Counted from the first letter of the stretch, positions 45,735 to 54,346 are shown. The stretch: 64,000 bases of DNA from Carnobacterium mobile DSM 4848 (GCF_000744825.1 NZ_JQMR01000001.1:1907501-1971500), one strand, 5' to 3'. The notes: generated by a model not told the origin, from the sequence alone. A program made the numbers and translations.

Positions 45735-45764
45735 AAATAACATATTGTCATAATTATGTTATTT
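45735..45764. promoter_or_regulatory. Large inverted repeat, candidate DeoR operator
   Basis: Perfect 10-nt arms AAATAACATA (45735-45744) and TATGTTATTT (45755-45764) are spaced by 10 nt. They lie about 80 nt upstream of the DeoR gene start. Confidence 0.62.
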
Positions 45765-45836
45765 TGAGTTATGTATCTTTATAAATTTTTTTAAAAAGCC
45801 CTTTTCCTTAGATCGTTATTCAAAAGGCTTAAAATA

Positions 45837-46097
45837 GTGAGCGTAGACAAGCTATTTTCATTAGTCCTTCATGAAATACACCCTTTATCTGAGACGTTAC
45901 AGTCCATTAACCAAGTACTTAGAGCAAAAGGCACATTTGTCTGTGTGGAATTAGAAGAGGAGAAAAATGAAAGACATCTCCCAAGAATCGCTTCAGCTGA
46001 AATGGAACGACAGCTAGAACAAGCAGGGTTTGAAATCAGCAAAAAATTTCACCCCGCTGATGCCATTTACGTTATCATTGCCCAAAAGAAACAGTAA
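45837..46097 (+). pseudogene. C-terminal fragment of a SAM-dependent methyltransferase
   Basis: The 86-codon frame reads LFSLVLHEIHPLSETLQSIN, RAKGTFVCVELEEEKNERH and MERQLEQAGFEISK, the end of a class I methyltransferase. The N-terminal half with the SAM-binding glycine motif is absent, and there is no ribosome binding site. It is best seen as the remnant of a deleted gene. Confidence 0.65.
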
Positions 46098-46129
46098 GCA
46101 CTAGCTACTTGAATAAAAAGTAGTTTTCC

Positions 46130-46160
46130 TTGACTTCGAGTCAACTTGAAGGTATATCCT
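46130..46160 (+). promoter_or_regulatory. MerR-type promoter (19-bp spacer) before the aldo/keto reductase
   Basis: TTGACT (46130-46135) and TATCCT (46155-46160) are 19 bp apart, the stretched spacing used by MerR-family activators. An imperfect dyad CTTCGAGTCAACTTGAAG (46134-46151) fills the spacer. No MerR gene is in the window. Confidence 0.72.
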
Positions 46161-46264
46161 AATAGATAAGACAGTTATTAACCTGGTTCTAATCGAGACA
46201 CTCAATGACTCATTAGAAATAAGATAAAGAACAATTGCTTGATTACTAGTGAAGGAGTGAAAAA

Positions 46265-47245
46265 ATGGAATACACAAAATTGGGAAATACAGGAATGGAC
46301 GTTTCAAGGATTTGTCTCGGAGCCATGAGTTTTGGAGACCCAGAAAAATGGATCCACAAATGGGTATTGAATGAAGAGGAAAGCCGGCCAATTATTAAAA
46401 GAGCTTTGGAGCTTGGCATAAATTTTTTTGACACTGCGAATGTTTATTCTCTTGGAACAAGCGAAGAGATTTTAGGAAAAGCATTAAAAGAATATGCAAA
46501 TCGAGATGAGATTATTATTGCTACAAAAGTGCATGGACAGATGTTTGAGGGACCAAATGGTGGAGGGCTTTCACGAAAAGCGATTCTTTCTCAAATTGAC
46601 CAAAGTTTAAAACGGCTGCAAATGGACTATGTCGATCTTTATATTATTCATCGTTGGGATTACAATACGCCGATTGAAGAGACTATTGAAGCCCTACATG
46701 ACATTGTAAAATCCGGAAAAGCACGCTATATTGGGGCTTCATCCATGTATGCTTGGCAGTTTCAAAAAGCTCAAAACATTGCAAAGCAAAACGGATGGAC
46801 TGAATTTATTTCTATGCAAAACCATCTAAACTTAATTTATCGAGAAGAAGAACGCGAAATGATCCCTTATTCTTTGTCTGAAGGAATTTCTTTAACGCCA
46901 TATAGTCCTTTGGCTTCAGGGCGTTTGACACGAGACTTATCTGTCCAGACTAAACGCACAGAAACAGATAATATTGCACGTGCCAAATACGATGAAACAG
47001 CTGATAAGGACCGTCTCATTATTGAAAGAGTAGCCCAATTAGCTGAACGCTATCAAGTCAGTCGCGTTCACATAGCTCTTGCTTGGCTTTTGCAAAAAGA
47101 GGGTGTAGCAGCGCCCATTGTCGGAGCAACTAAACTTGAACACATTGAAACAGCAGCTGCAGCGGTTGATTTTAGACTCACTCCAGAAGATATTATTTTT
47201 CTAGAAGAACCTTATATTCCACATGGCATAGTTGGATTTTCATAG
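46265..47245 (+). CDS. Aldo/keto reductase
   Basis: This 326-residue NADPH-dependent (beta/alpha)8 reductase of carbonyl compounds has CLGAMSFGD, the Asp/Tyr segment FDTANVYSLGTSEEILG, catalytic Lys in ATKVHG, His in YIIHRWD, and the cofactor-binding VGATKLEHIE near the C-terminus. It resembles the YhdN/AKR11-type general stress reductases. GAAGGAG precedes the ATG. A MerR-type promoter suggests induction by electrophiles or aldehydes. A terminator follows. Confidence 0.93.
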   Translation: MEYTKLGNTGMDVSRICLGAMSFGDPEKWIHKWVLNEEESRPIIKRALELGINFFDTANVYSLGTSEEILGKALKEYANRDEIIIATKVHGQMFEGPNGGGLSRKAILSQIDQSLKRLQMDYVDLYIIHRWDYNTPIEETIEALHDIVKSGKARYIGASSMYAWQFQKAQNIAKQNGWTEFISMQNHLNLIYREEEREMIPYSLSEGISLTPYSPLASGRLTRDLSVQTKRTETDNIARAKYDETADKDRLIIERVAQLAERYQVSRVHIALAWLLQKEGVAAPIVGATKLEHIETAAAAVDFRLTPEDIIFLEEPYIPHGIVGFS

Positions 47246-47301
47246 AACGTTTGAATGAATTTGTACTCGTGTACTGTAAAAAACGCTATAAAATAAACGT
47301 G

Positions 47302-47340
47302 TAAGAATAAATAGAGTTGTCTATCTATTTATTCTTTTTT
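47302..47340 (+). terminator. Terminator after the aldo/keto reductase
   Basis: AAGAATAAATAGA pairs with TCTATTTATTCTT over a short loop, with six T residues after it. Confidence 0.85.
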
Positions 47341-47350
47341 ACGCTAAACT

Positions 47351-47380
47351 AGTTACTTATAGTAATTATGTTAAGTAACT
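47351..47380. promoter_or_regulatory. Inverted repeat before the MarR-ABC operon
   Basis: Perfect 8-nt arms AGTTACTT (47351-47358) and AAGTAACT (47373-47380) lie 22 nt before the MarR start. This is a likely operator for autorepression. Confidence 0.6.
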
Positions 47381-47401
47381 TAATTTGAAAGGAGAGAAAA
47401 T

Positions 47402-47848
47402 ATGGATAGTCAACTATCTGAAGAATACATTGATGCTTGTATGTGCGCAAAACAAACGATTCAGTTTTTGCCTGATCCGCCTCTTGAAGTGCAAAAGAGA
47501 CACATTTATATTATCAAAACATTGTATAACTTATCGATGAAACGGGAAGAGGTGCGCGTAAGTGATATTGCTGCGGCAATTGGTGTAACGTTACCGAGCA
47601 TTACAAAAAGTATCACAACATTAGAAAAACAAGGCTATATTAAGAAAAAAGCTAATCCGGAAGATAAACGTGTAGTAAACATCGGTTTAACCGAAAAAGG
47701 CTTAGCGCTGCATCAAAAAATGGTCCAGGATTTCCATCGTAAAAATAGTCAGATTTTAAAAGACGTTCCAGATGAAGACATCCGTTTGACGATTAAAACG
47801 ATTTACCGGATACACAATTTAATGGAGCAAGCCCATTTGCTTAGTTAA
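47402..47848 (+). CDS. MarR family transcriptional regulator
   Basis: This 148-residue winged helix protein has RVSDIAAAIGVTLPSITKSITTLEKQGYIKK as the recognition region and NPEDKRVVNIGLTEKG as the wing. GAAAGGAGAG precedes the ATG. It lies 18 nt before a heterodimeric ABC exporter pair and probably represses it until a drug binds. Confidence 0.92.
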   Translation: MDSQLSEEYIDACMCAKQTIQFLPDPPLEVQKRHIYIIKTLYNLSMKREEVRVSDIAAAIGVTLPSITKSITTLEKQGYIKKKANPEDKRVVNIGLTEKGLALHQKMVQDFHRKNSQILKDVPDEDIRLTIKTIYRIHNLMEQAHLLS

Positions 47849-47866
47849 AAGGAGAGAAAACAAATA

Positions 47867-49603
47867 ATGTATAAAACTTTAATACAATCATTGCGGCAAT
47901 ATAAAAAGCCCTCATTTTTAACCATGCTGTTTATGGCATTAGAAGTTGCGGTGGAGATTTTTATTCCTTTTCTTATGGCAAAAATTATTGATAAGGGCTT
48001 ACTCGAAAAAGATATGGCTTATGTTTTAAAAATTGGCTCTTTAATGTTTGTAATGGCTTGTTTCTCCATGCTATTTGGCGTATTGGGCGGAAAATTTTCT
48101 TCGGATGCCGCAGTAGGGTTTTCGACAAATCTGCGTCAAGACATCTACGAAAACGTTCAAACCTTTGCCTTTGATAGTATTGACAAATACTCCTCATCTA
48201 GTCTGATTACTAGACTTACGACAGATATTACAAATATTCAAATGGCTTTTCAAATGGTCCTCAAAACCATTATTCGAGCACCGTTTATGATCGCCTTTGC
48301 TTTTGCGATGGCCGCTTATACAAATTTGAAATTATCTTTAACGATTTTATTTATTGTTCCAGTTGTAGGTGTTATTTTAGTTGGTTTGATCTATCGCGTG
48401 CACCCTTATTTTATAAAAGTTTTTAGAAAATATGACCGATTGAATCAAACTGTACAAGAGGACATCAATGGTGTACGCGTAGTAAAATCATTTGTTCGCG
48501 AAGAAAAAGAAATCGAAAAGTTTAAAGAAGCCTCTGAAAATATTAAAAGCTTATTTATGAAGGCAGAAAAAATTATTGCATTTAGCGCTCCGGTTATGCA
48601 ACTGGCTATTTACTCGTGTCTGCTGCTCGTTTATTGGTTTGGAGCAAAGTATGTGGTCGGTGGAACTATGAGTACCGGCGAATTGACGAGTTTTATTACG
48701 TATATGATGCAAATCCTAAGCAGTGTGATGATGATTTCCATGATTTTTGTGATGATCGTGATTTCCGAAGCTTCGGTAGAACGGGTGGCTGAAGTTCTGA
48801 ATGAAAAAGCAACATTGAGAAACCCTGAGAAGCCGCTGACAACTATTGGAAATGGCGACATTGAATTTAGGAATGTTCAATTTAAATATGCTAAACGCTC
48901 AGAAGAGGCCGACTTAAGTCACATCAATTTAACCATCAAGTCGGGCGAAACGGTAGGGATCATTGGCGGAACAGGCAGCGGGAAGAGTACGCTTATTCAG
49001 TTGATTCCGAGATTGTATGATGTGACTGAAGGAGAAGTATCTGTTTCAGGGCATAACGTCAAAGAGTATGATTTAGTGACCTTGCGTGATCAAATTGCAA
49101 TGGTACTCCAAAAAAATACCTTGTTTTCAGGAACGATTATTGACAACTTGAGATGGGGCAATAAAGACGCTTCTGAAGAGGAAGTACAGCGGGTTGCCAA
49201 ATTAGCACAAGCAGATGATTTCATTCAAGCCTTTCCCGATGGATATGAAACCGTGCTAGATCAAGGTGGTTCAAACGTATCCGGGGGGCAAAAACAACGA
49301 TTGACGATTGCGCGTGCTTTACTAAAACGACCTAAAATTTTGATTTTAGACGATTCGACAAGTGCTGTAGATACAAAAACAGATGCCTATATTAGAAAAG
49401 CTTTTATAGAAGAAATTCCAAATACAACTAAAATCATTGTGGCTCAACGTATCTCTTCTATCCAAGATGCTGACCGGATTATCGTGTTAGATGATGGAAA
49501 AATCAATGGCATAGGTACGCATGATGAATTGCTGAAAAATAATGTCATCTATCAAGAAGTATTCGATTCTCAAGTAAAGGGAGGGACGATCGTTGAAGAA
49601 TAA
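47867..49603 (+). CDS. Heterodimeric ABC exporter subunit with degenerate ATPase site (LmrC/EfrA-like)
   Basis: This 578-residue fused ABC protein has six membrane helices (residues about 1-310) and a nucleotide-binding domain with Walker A GGTGSGKST, signature VSGGQKQR and Walker B ILILDDSTSAVD. The catalytic Glu after Walker B is Asp, and the H-loop is VAQRIS, Gln instead of His. These are the marks of the non-catalytic half of LmrCD/EfrAB/BmrCD-type multidrug exporters. It overlaps its partner gene by 11 nt. The drug range is unknown. Confidence 0.9.
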   Translation: MYKTLIQSLRQYKKPSFLTMLFMALEVAVEIFIPFLMAKIIDKGLLEKDMAYVLKIGSLMFVMACFSMLFGVLGGKFSSDAAVGFSTNLRQDIYENVQTFAFDSIDKYSSSSLITRLTTDITNIQMAFQMVLKTIIRAPFMIAFAFAMAAYTNLKLSLTILFIVPVVGVILVGLIYRVHPYFIKVFRKYDRLNQTVQEDINGVRVVKSFVREEKEIEKFKEASENIKSLFMKAEKIIAFSAPVMQLAIYSCLLLVYWFGAKYVVGGTMSTGELTSFITYMMQILSSVMMISMIFVMIVISEASVERVAEVLNEKATLRNPEKPLTTIGNGDIEFRNVQFKYAKRSEEADLSHINLTIKSGETVGIIGGTGSGKSTLIQLIPRLYDVTEGEVSVSGHNVKEYDLVTLRDQIAMVLQKNTLFSGTIIDNLRWGNKDASEEEVQRVAKLAQADDFIQAFPDGYETVLDQGGSNVSGGQKQRLTIARALLKRPKILILDDSTSAVDTKTDAYIRKAFIEEIPNTTKIIVAQRISSIQDADRIIVLDDGKINGIGTHDELLKNNVIYQEVFDSQVKGGTIVEE

Positions 49604-51479
49604 AATGAATAAGAAAACGGCTGCTAATCCTTTGAAAACATTTAAACGTATTCTTTCCTATGCAACTAGAAAATATAAAATACGGATACTTATCGTAATT
49701 GTCAGTATTATCATTAGTGCAGCTACTAATGCGATTGGCATCAGCTTTACAAAAACGTTGATCGATGATTATATTGCCCCTTTGCTGACACAAGCCACAC
49801 CTGATTTTTCAAATTTAGCCCAGATTATTGGTGTAATGGCACTGTTGTATTTAACCGGTGCATTGTTCACCTATATTTTTAATCGGACCATGGTGACAGT
49901 GTCACAAGGAATCTTAAAAGATATTCGGGATGAACTGTTTACGCATATGGAATCTTTACCGATTCGTTATTTCGACAGCAATGCGACCGGCGACATTATG
50001 AGTCACTACACAAATGATATCGATACACTGAGACAGATGATCAGCCAATCGATTCCGCAAATTTTTTCTTCACTGATTATGATTTTATCCATTATCATTG
50101 CCATGTTCATTATCAACATACCAATGACCTTATTTGTCTTATGTATGATTGGTGTGATGGTGGCCGTGGTTCGCACAATCGGCAGTAAAAGCAGTCGTTA
50201 CTTCTCGATTCAACAATCAGCATTGGGAACGTTAAATGGATACGTAGAAGAAATGATTGAAGGCCAAAAAGTCGTAAAAGTCTTTAATCATGAAGAAGAA
50301 GCGATTGCTGATTTTAGTCAATTGAATGAAAGTTTAAGAGAAAATGCGACAAAAGCTAATACGTATGCCAACATTTTAATGCCGATCATGGGAAATATTG
50401 GGAACTTTACGTATTTGTTAACGGCTGTAATTGGCTCCATTTTTTCGATTACAGGTGTCACAGTACTAACGGTAGGGAGTATCGCGTCTTTTGTTCAATT
50501 TACAAAAAGCATTACCATGCCGGTAGCACAAATTTCACAACAGTTTAATGCGATCATCTTGTCATTAGCGGGTGCAGAACGGGTTTTTAATCTATTAGAC
50601 GAAACGCCTGAAGAAGACAATGGAACGATCAAGCTAGTTAATATCACTAAGACGGCTGATGGAAAAGTTGAAGAAGCGCAGCAACGTACAGGCAGCTGGG
50701 CTTGGAAACAAACGACTGCTGACCGTAAGACAGCTTATACTGAATTAACAGGAGATGTGCGTTTTAAAGACGTAACATTTGGATATAATGCCAATAAAAC
50801 GATTCTTCACGATATTAATCTGTTTGCAAAACCCGGTCAAAAAATTGCGTTTGTCGGAGCAACAGGAGCTGGGAAAACGACAATCACCAATTTGATCAAT
50901 CGCTTTTATGATATTCAACAGGGGTCGATCACTTATGATGGGATCGATATTAAAAAAATCAAAAAAGAGGATTTAAGAAAATCATTAGGCATTGTTTTAC
51001 AAGATACACATTTATTTACAGGAACGATCAAAGACAATATACGGTACGGCAGATTAGATGCCACTGATGAAGAAGTTGAAGCAGCTGCGAAATTAGTGAA
51101 TGCCGACTTTTTTATTCGACAATTGCCGCAGGGTTATGAGACAGAATTAACTGGCGATGGCGGTTCGCTTTCCCAAGGTCAAAGACAGTTGCTCGCAATC
51201 GCCAGAGCAGCAGTCGCGAATCCGCCAGTTCTAATACTGGACGAAGCGACTTCAAGCATTGATACACGAACAGAAACAGTTGTACAAAGTGGAATGGATG
51301 CACTGATGAAAGGAAGAACAGTCTTTGTTATCGCTCACCGGCTGTCAACTGTTCGAAATTCAGATGCCATTATGGTGATGGATCAAGGACGAATCATTGA
51401 ACGAGGAAATCATGAAGAGTTGATTGCTCAAGAAGGCGAATATTACCAATTGTATACAGGTGCATTTGAAATGAATTAA
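49593..51479 (+). CDS. Heterodimeric ABC exporter catalytic subunit (LmrD/EfrB-like)
   Basis: This 628-residue fused membrane/ATPase protein has Walker A GATGAGKTT, signature LSQGQRQLL, Walker B LILDEATSSID with the catalytic Glu, and H-loop VIAHRLST. A stretch of about 50 residues between the membrane and ATPase domains (ITKTADGKVEEAQQRTG and on) matches the longer linker of LmrD-type subunits. Together with the upstream gene it forms a multidrug efflux pump in the cell membrane. Confidence 0.91.
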   Translation: MKNKMNKKTAANPLKTFKRILSYATRKYKIRILIVIVSIIISAATNAIGISFTKTLIDDYIAPLLTQATPDFSNLAQIIGVMALLYLTGALFTYIFNRTMVTVSQGILKDIRDELFTHMESLPIRYFDSNATGDIMSHYTNDIDTLRQMISQSIPQIFSSLIMILSIIIAMFIINIPMTLFVLCMIGVMVAVVRTIGSKSSRYFSIQQSALGTLNGYVEEMIEGQKVVKVFNHEEEAIADFSQLNESLRENATKANTYANILMPIMGNIGNFTYLLTAVIGSIFSITGVTVLTVGSIASFVQFTKSITMPVAQISQQFNAIILSLAGAERVFNLLDETPEEDNGTIKLVNITKTADGKVEEAQQRTGSWAWKQTTADRKTAYTELTGDVRFKDVTFGYNANKTILHDINLFAKPGQKIAFVGATGAGKTTITNLINRFYDIQQGSITYDGIDIKKIKKEDLRKSLGIVLQDTHLFTGTIKDNIRYGRLDATDEEVEAAAKLVNADFFIRQLPQGYETELTGDGGSLSQGQRQLLAIARAAVANPPVLILDEATSSIDTRTETVVQSGMDALMKGRTVFVIAHRLSTVRNSDAIMVMDQGRIIERGNHEELIAQEGEYYQLYTGAFEMN

Positions 51480-51490
51480 TAAAATGCTAT

Positions 51491-51532
51491 TAAAAAAGGT
51501 ACTTTCCAAATGAATGGAGAGTACCTTTTTAA
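51491..51532 (+). terminator. Terminator after the ABC exporter
   Basis: AAAAAAGGTACTTTCCA pairs with TGGAGAGTACCTTTTT over a short loop. Confidence 0.88.
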
Positions 51533-51579
51533 TATGTCATCAACTTTTCAGCTTATCTAATCTCAAAAAAGCTGAAAAC

Positions 51580-51621
51580 TTGATGCGTATCAATTTTTAT
51601 TTGGTGTAATCCAACTATACT
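51580..51621 (+). promoter_or_regulatory. FNR/Crp-type activated promoter of the HMA-Ric operon
   Basis: TTGATGCGTATCAA (51580-51593) is a perfect TTGAT-N4-ATCAA FNR box. TATACT lies 22 bp on (51616-51621) with no good -35, so the box centre would be near -41.5, the class II activation position. Confidence 0.75.
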
Positions 51622-51687
51622 ACAGGTGTAAAGAGAAAGAGGCGAAGAAAAAGCCTCTACTACAAATAAAAAATAAAGGGGAAATGA

Positions 51688-51924
51688 ATGATGTCAAAAG
51701 CAGTCCTTACATTAGAAGCCTTATCTTGTCCAAGTTGTTTGCAAAAAATTGAAAGTGCAGTAAAAGGATTGAATGGAATCGACAAAGACAGCGTAAAAGT
51801 TTTATTCAATTCCAGCAAAGTCAAAGCTGATTTTGATGCAGATACTCTTTCGATTGAAGAAATTGAAAAAGCAATCATTGACTTGGGATACCCAGTTCTT
51901 AAAACCAAAGTGAAAGCAGCTTAA
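51688..51924 (+). CDS. Heavy-metal-associated (HMA) domain protein
   Basis: This 78-residue ferredoxin-like HMA protein has ALSCPSCLQKIESAV, where the CPSC pair would bind a soft metal such as copper or zinc. It probably hands metal to, or takes it from, the P-type ATPase two genes on. ATG at 51691 is an equally possible start; both follow AAGGGGA. It is transcribed from an FNR-type promoter. The metal is not known. Confidence 0.86.
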   Translation: MMSKAVLTLEALSCPSCLQKIESAVKGLNGIDKDSVKVLFNSSKVKADFDADTLSIEEIEKAIIDLGYPVLKTKVKAA

Positions 51925-51955
51925 ACGCCTATAAATCAGAAAGAAGGAATGGATA

Positions 51956-52258
51956 ATGACAGGACTCAACGAAGCAGCGAACAAGTATTTTGAAAAATTA
52001 GATATGTTTACAACAGCGATTACACGGGCGCATGGTAAAAATCACCCTGAAGCATTTGAAGTACGAGAATTGTTCAGTGAAATAAATGAGAAAATGCAAA
52101 CAGCAGGTTCAGTTAGACCCAATTTAGATGTGGAATTTGCTCGATTGCGTGAAATTACAAATAACTACACCATTCCTGGTGATGTTTGCGGAACTTATGC
52201 TGCAGTATACGACATGCTTTCTGAAACAGACCAAGCTTACCAAGCTTACCAAGCTTGA
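51956..52258 (+). CDS. Ric-like (Fe-S repair associated) helical protein
   Basis: This 100-residue helical protein has AITRAHGKNHPEAFEVRELF and NNYTIPGDVCGTYAAVYDML, which resemble the short proteins named iron-sulfur cluster repair di-iron protein Ric in streptococci and enterococci. The name is by resemblance; only some of the His/Glu ligands of full-length RIC proteins could be present. The C-terminus ends AYQAYQA from a 9-nt repeat. AAAGAAGGAA precedes the ATG. Co-transcribed with the HMA gene. Confidence 0.65.
   Translation: MTGLNEAANKYFEKLDMFTTAITRAHGKNHPEAFEVRELFSEINEKMQTAGSVRPNLDVEFARLREITNNYTIPGDVCGTYAAVYDMLSETDQAYQAYQA
52229..52258 (+). repeat. 9-nt tandem repeat at the end of the Ric-like gene
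   Basis: CAAGCTTAC repeats two and two-thirds times (about 52230-52255), giving QAYQAYQA just before the stop. It is likely slippage-prone. Confidence 0.75.
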
Positions 52259-52261
52259 TGC

Positions 52262-52320
52262 ATCGCTAAGAAAGAAGTCTCAGAAAGAACTAATTATTCT
52301 TTCTGGGACTTCTTTCTTTT
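52262..52320 (+). terminator. Terminator after the Ric-like gene
   Basis: AAGAAGTCTCAGAAAG pairs with CTTTCTGGGACTTCTT across AACTAATTATT, followed by a T-rich run. It separates the HMA-Ric pair from the ATPase gene, which has its own promoter. Confidence 0.8.
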
Positions 52321-52349
52321 TTTAATAAGTGAATAGAAAGTCTCCAAAC

Positions 52350-52391
52350 TTGATGGCCGTCAATTTATATATTTTGAAACGGTCCTATACT
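52350..52391 (+). promoter_or_regulatory. FNR/Crp-type activated promoter of the P-type ATPase
   Basis: TTGATGGCCGTCAA (52350-52363) is an FNR box with one mismatch, and TATACT (52386-52391) again follows after exactly 22 bp, the same geometry as the promoter at 51580. Confidence 0.75.
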
Positions 52392-52428
52392 TTATTTAAC
52401 AACAAAATATACATTGGAGGAAAAAATC

Positions 52429-54339
52429 ATGCAGCACTATATATTAAGCAAGAAAAACCAAATAACGTTGATCAGCGGTGTGTTGATCGGGCTAGGTTTC
52501 TTTAGTCATTTCATTTTAGAAAATGTGGGGATTTCTGAATGGTCTTTGATCATCGCTTCTATTTTCGGAGTTGCACCAATTGCTGTCCAAGCGTATCAAG
52601 CCATAAAAGTAAAAGTTGTCAGCATTGATTTGCTGGTCACTATCGCCGTCATCGGAGCTTTCTTAATTCAAAATTATGAAGAAGCAGCTATTGTTACCTT
52701 CTTATTTTTATTTGGGCATTTCTTGGAACAACGGACCTTAAACCAAACCCGTTCTGCTATCAAAGAGTTAACTGAAATGGCACCAGAAAGTGCTTTAAGA
52801 CAAATGGAAGATGGAGGATTCGAAGAAGTAGACGTGGAAGACGTGGACGAAGGAGAGGTCTTACTCGTCAAAACCGGTGCAAAAGTCCCGGTAGATGGAA
52901 CCGTCATCACAGGTGAAGGCTACATCAATGAAGCCAGCATCACAGGTGAATCCGTTCCAGCAAATAAAACAGTTGGTTCAGAAGTCTTTGCAGGCACTAT
53001 TTTAGAAAATGGAACGATCCAAATTCGTGCTGATCGAGTAGGAGAAGACACGACATTTGGAAAAATCATTGAATTGGTTGAAGAAGCACAAGATTCTAAA
53101 TCCGAAGCAGAACGGTTCATTGACCGCTTTGCCAAATATTACACACCAATTGTCTTGGTACTGGCATTTGGTGTGTGGCTATTCAGCCAAAACATCGAAT
53201 TAGCGATTACCATTTTAGTATTAGGCTGTCCGGGCGCATTGGTTATCGGAGTCCCAGTTTCGAATGTTGCCGGTATTGGAAATGGTGCTCGTAATGGGGT
53301 TCTGCTAAAAGGAAGCGAAGTGATTCATGACTTCAGTCGAGTAGATACAATCGTATTTGATAAAACAGGAACATTGACTGTCGGGAATCCAACTGTTGCA
53401 GAAACTGAGTTCTATAGAGAAAATAACACTGAAGTCCTTGGTTATTTAGCAAGTGTGGAACGTGAATCTGACCACCCGCTTGCAAAAGCTGTCCTCCAAG
53501 AAATTGGCGAGACATCTTTTTCTACAGTAGAAGGAACAGAAGTCGTCAAAGGGGGCGGTATTGTAGCAAGCGTGAATGGGCACCGGATAGCTATTGGGAA
53601 TGTTGCATTGATGGAAACAGAACATGTGGTATTCAGTAAAAAAGCGCAAAAAGACGTGGAATGTTTTGAAGAAAATGGCAACTCGCTGGTGCTGACAGCG
53701 GTCGATGGCGAATTAAAAATTCTGATGGGCATTCGTGATCAAGTCCGTCCCGGAGTAAAAGAAGACCTACAAGAGTTGAAAAAATTAGGCGTGAAAAACC
53801 TAGTTGTTCTTTCAGGCGATAATCAAGGAACGGTGGATGCTGTTGCTCGTGAGCTAGAGTTAACAGCAGCATATGGACATATGCTGCCAGAAGATAAATC
53901 GGCTCATATCGAGAAATTACAAAAAGCAGGCCAAATCGTTGCTTTTGTCGGAGACGGGGTCAACGACAGTCCTTCATTAGCTTTAGCGGATATTGGAATT
54001 GCGATGGGGAATGGAACAGACGTTGCCATTGAAACATCCGATGTTGTCTTAATGAACTCGGATTTCAGTCGTTTGCCGCATGCGTTAGGTTTGACGAAAG
54101 CCACAGCACGAAATATGAAACAAAATATTATTATCGCAGTGGGTGTAGTCTTGGTCTTATTGGCCAGCGTCTTTTTCAGTGAGTGGATGAATATGTCTAT
54201 CGGTATGCTGGTCCATGAAGGAAGTATCTTGGTTGTTATTTTCAATGGAATGAGACTATTAAATTATCGTTTAAAAGACAAAAGGGCTCGCAAGAAAATG
54301 GAGGCTAATCCAGTATCAGAAACAGTACACACAACTTAA
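52429..54339 (+). CDS. Heavy metal translocating P-type ATPase (P1B)
   Basis: This 636-residue metal-transport ATPase of the cell membrane has the actuator TGES, the phosphorylation site DKTGTLT, SDHPLAKAV in the nucleotide domain, GDGVNDSPSLALADIGIAMG, and a membrane metal motif LGCPGALVIGVP. That motif is CPG rather than CPC or SPC, and the last helix pair has HEGSILVVIFNGMRLL. There is no N-terminal HMA domain; the separate HMA protein upstream may serve. The metal is uncertain (Zn, Mn, Cu or Fe family members look alike). ATG at 52429 follows GGAGG, and FNR-type control is likely. Confidence 0.9.
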   Translation: MQHYILSKKNQITLISGVLIGLGFFSHFILENVGISEWSLIIASIFGVAPIAVQAYQAIKVKVVSIDLLVTIAVIGAFLIQNYEEAAIVTFLFLFGHFLEQRTLNQTRSAIKELTEMAPESALRQMEDGGFEEVDVEDVDEGEVLLVKTGAKVPVDGTVITGEGYINEASITGESVPANKTVGSEVFAGTILENGTIQIRADRVGEDTTFGKIIELVEEAQDSKSEAERFIDRFAKYYTPIVLVLAFGVWLFSQNIELAITILVLGCPGALVIGVPVSNVAGIGNGARNGVLLKGSEVIHDFSRVDTIVFDKTGTLTVGNPTVAETEFYRENNTEVLGYLASVERESDHPLAKAVLQEIGETSFSTVEGTEVVKGGGIVASVNGHRIAIGNVALMETEHVVFSKKAQKDVECFEENGNSLVLTAVDGELKILMGIRDQVRPGVKEDLQELKKLGVKNLVVLSGDNQGTVDAVARELELTAAYGHMLPEDKSAHIEKLQKAGQIVAFVGDGVNDSPSLALADIGIAMGNGTDVAIETSDVVLMNSDFSRLPHALGLTKATARNMKQNIIIAVGVVLVLLASVFFSEWMNMSIGMLVHEGSILVVIFNGMRLLNYRLKDKRARKKMEANPVSETVHTT

Positions 54340-54346
54340 TTTTTTT

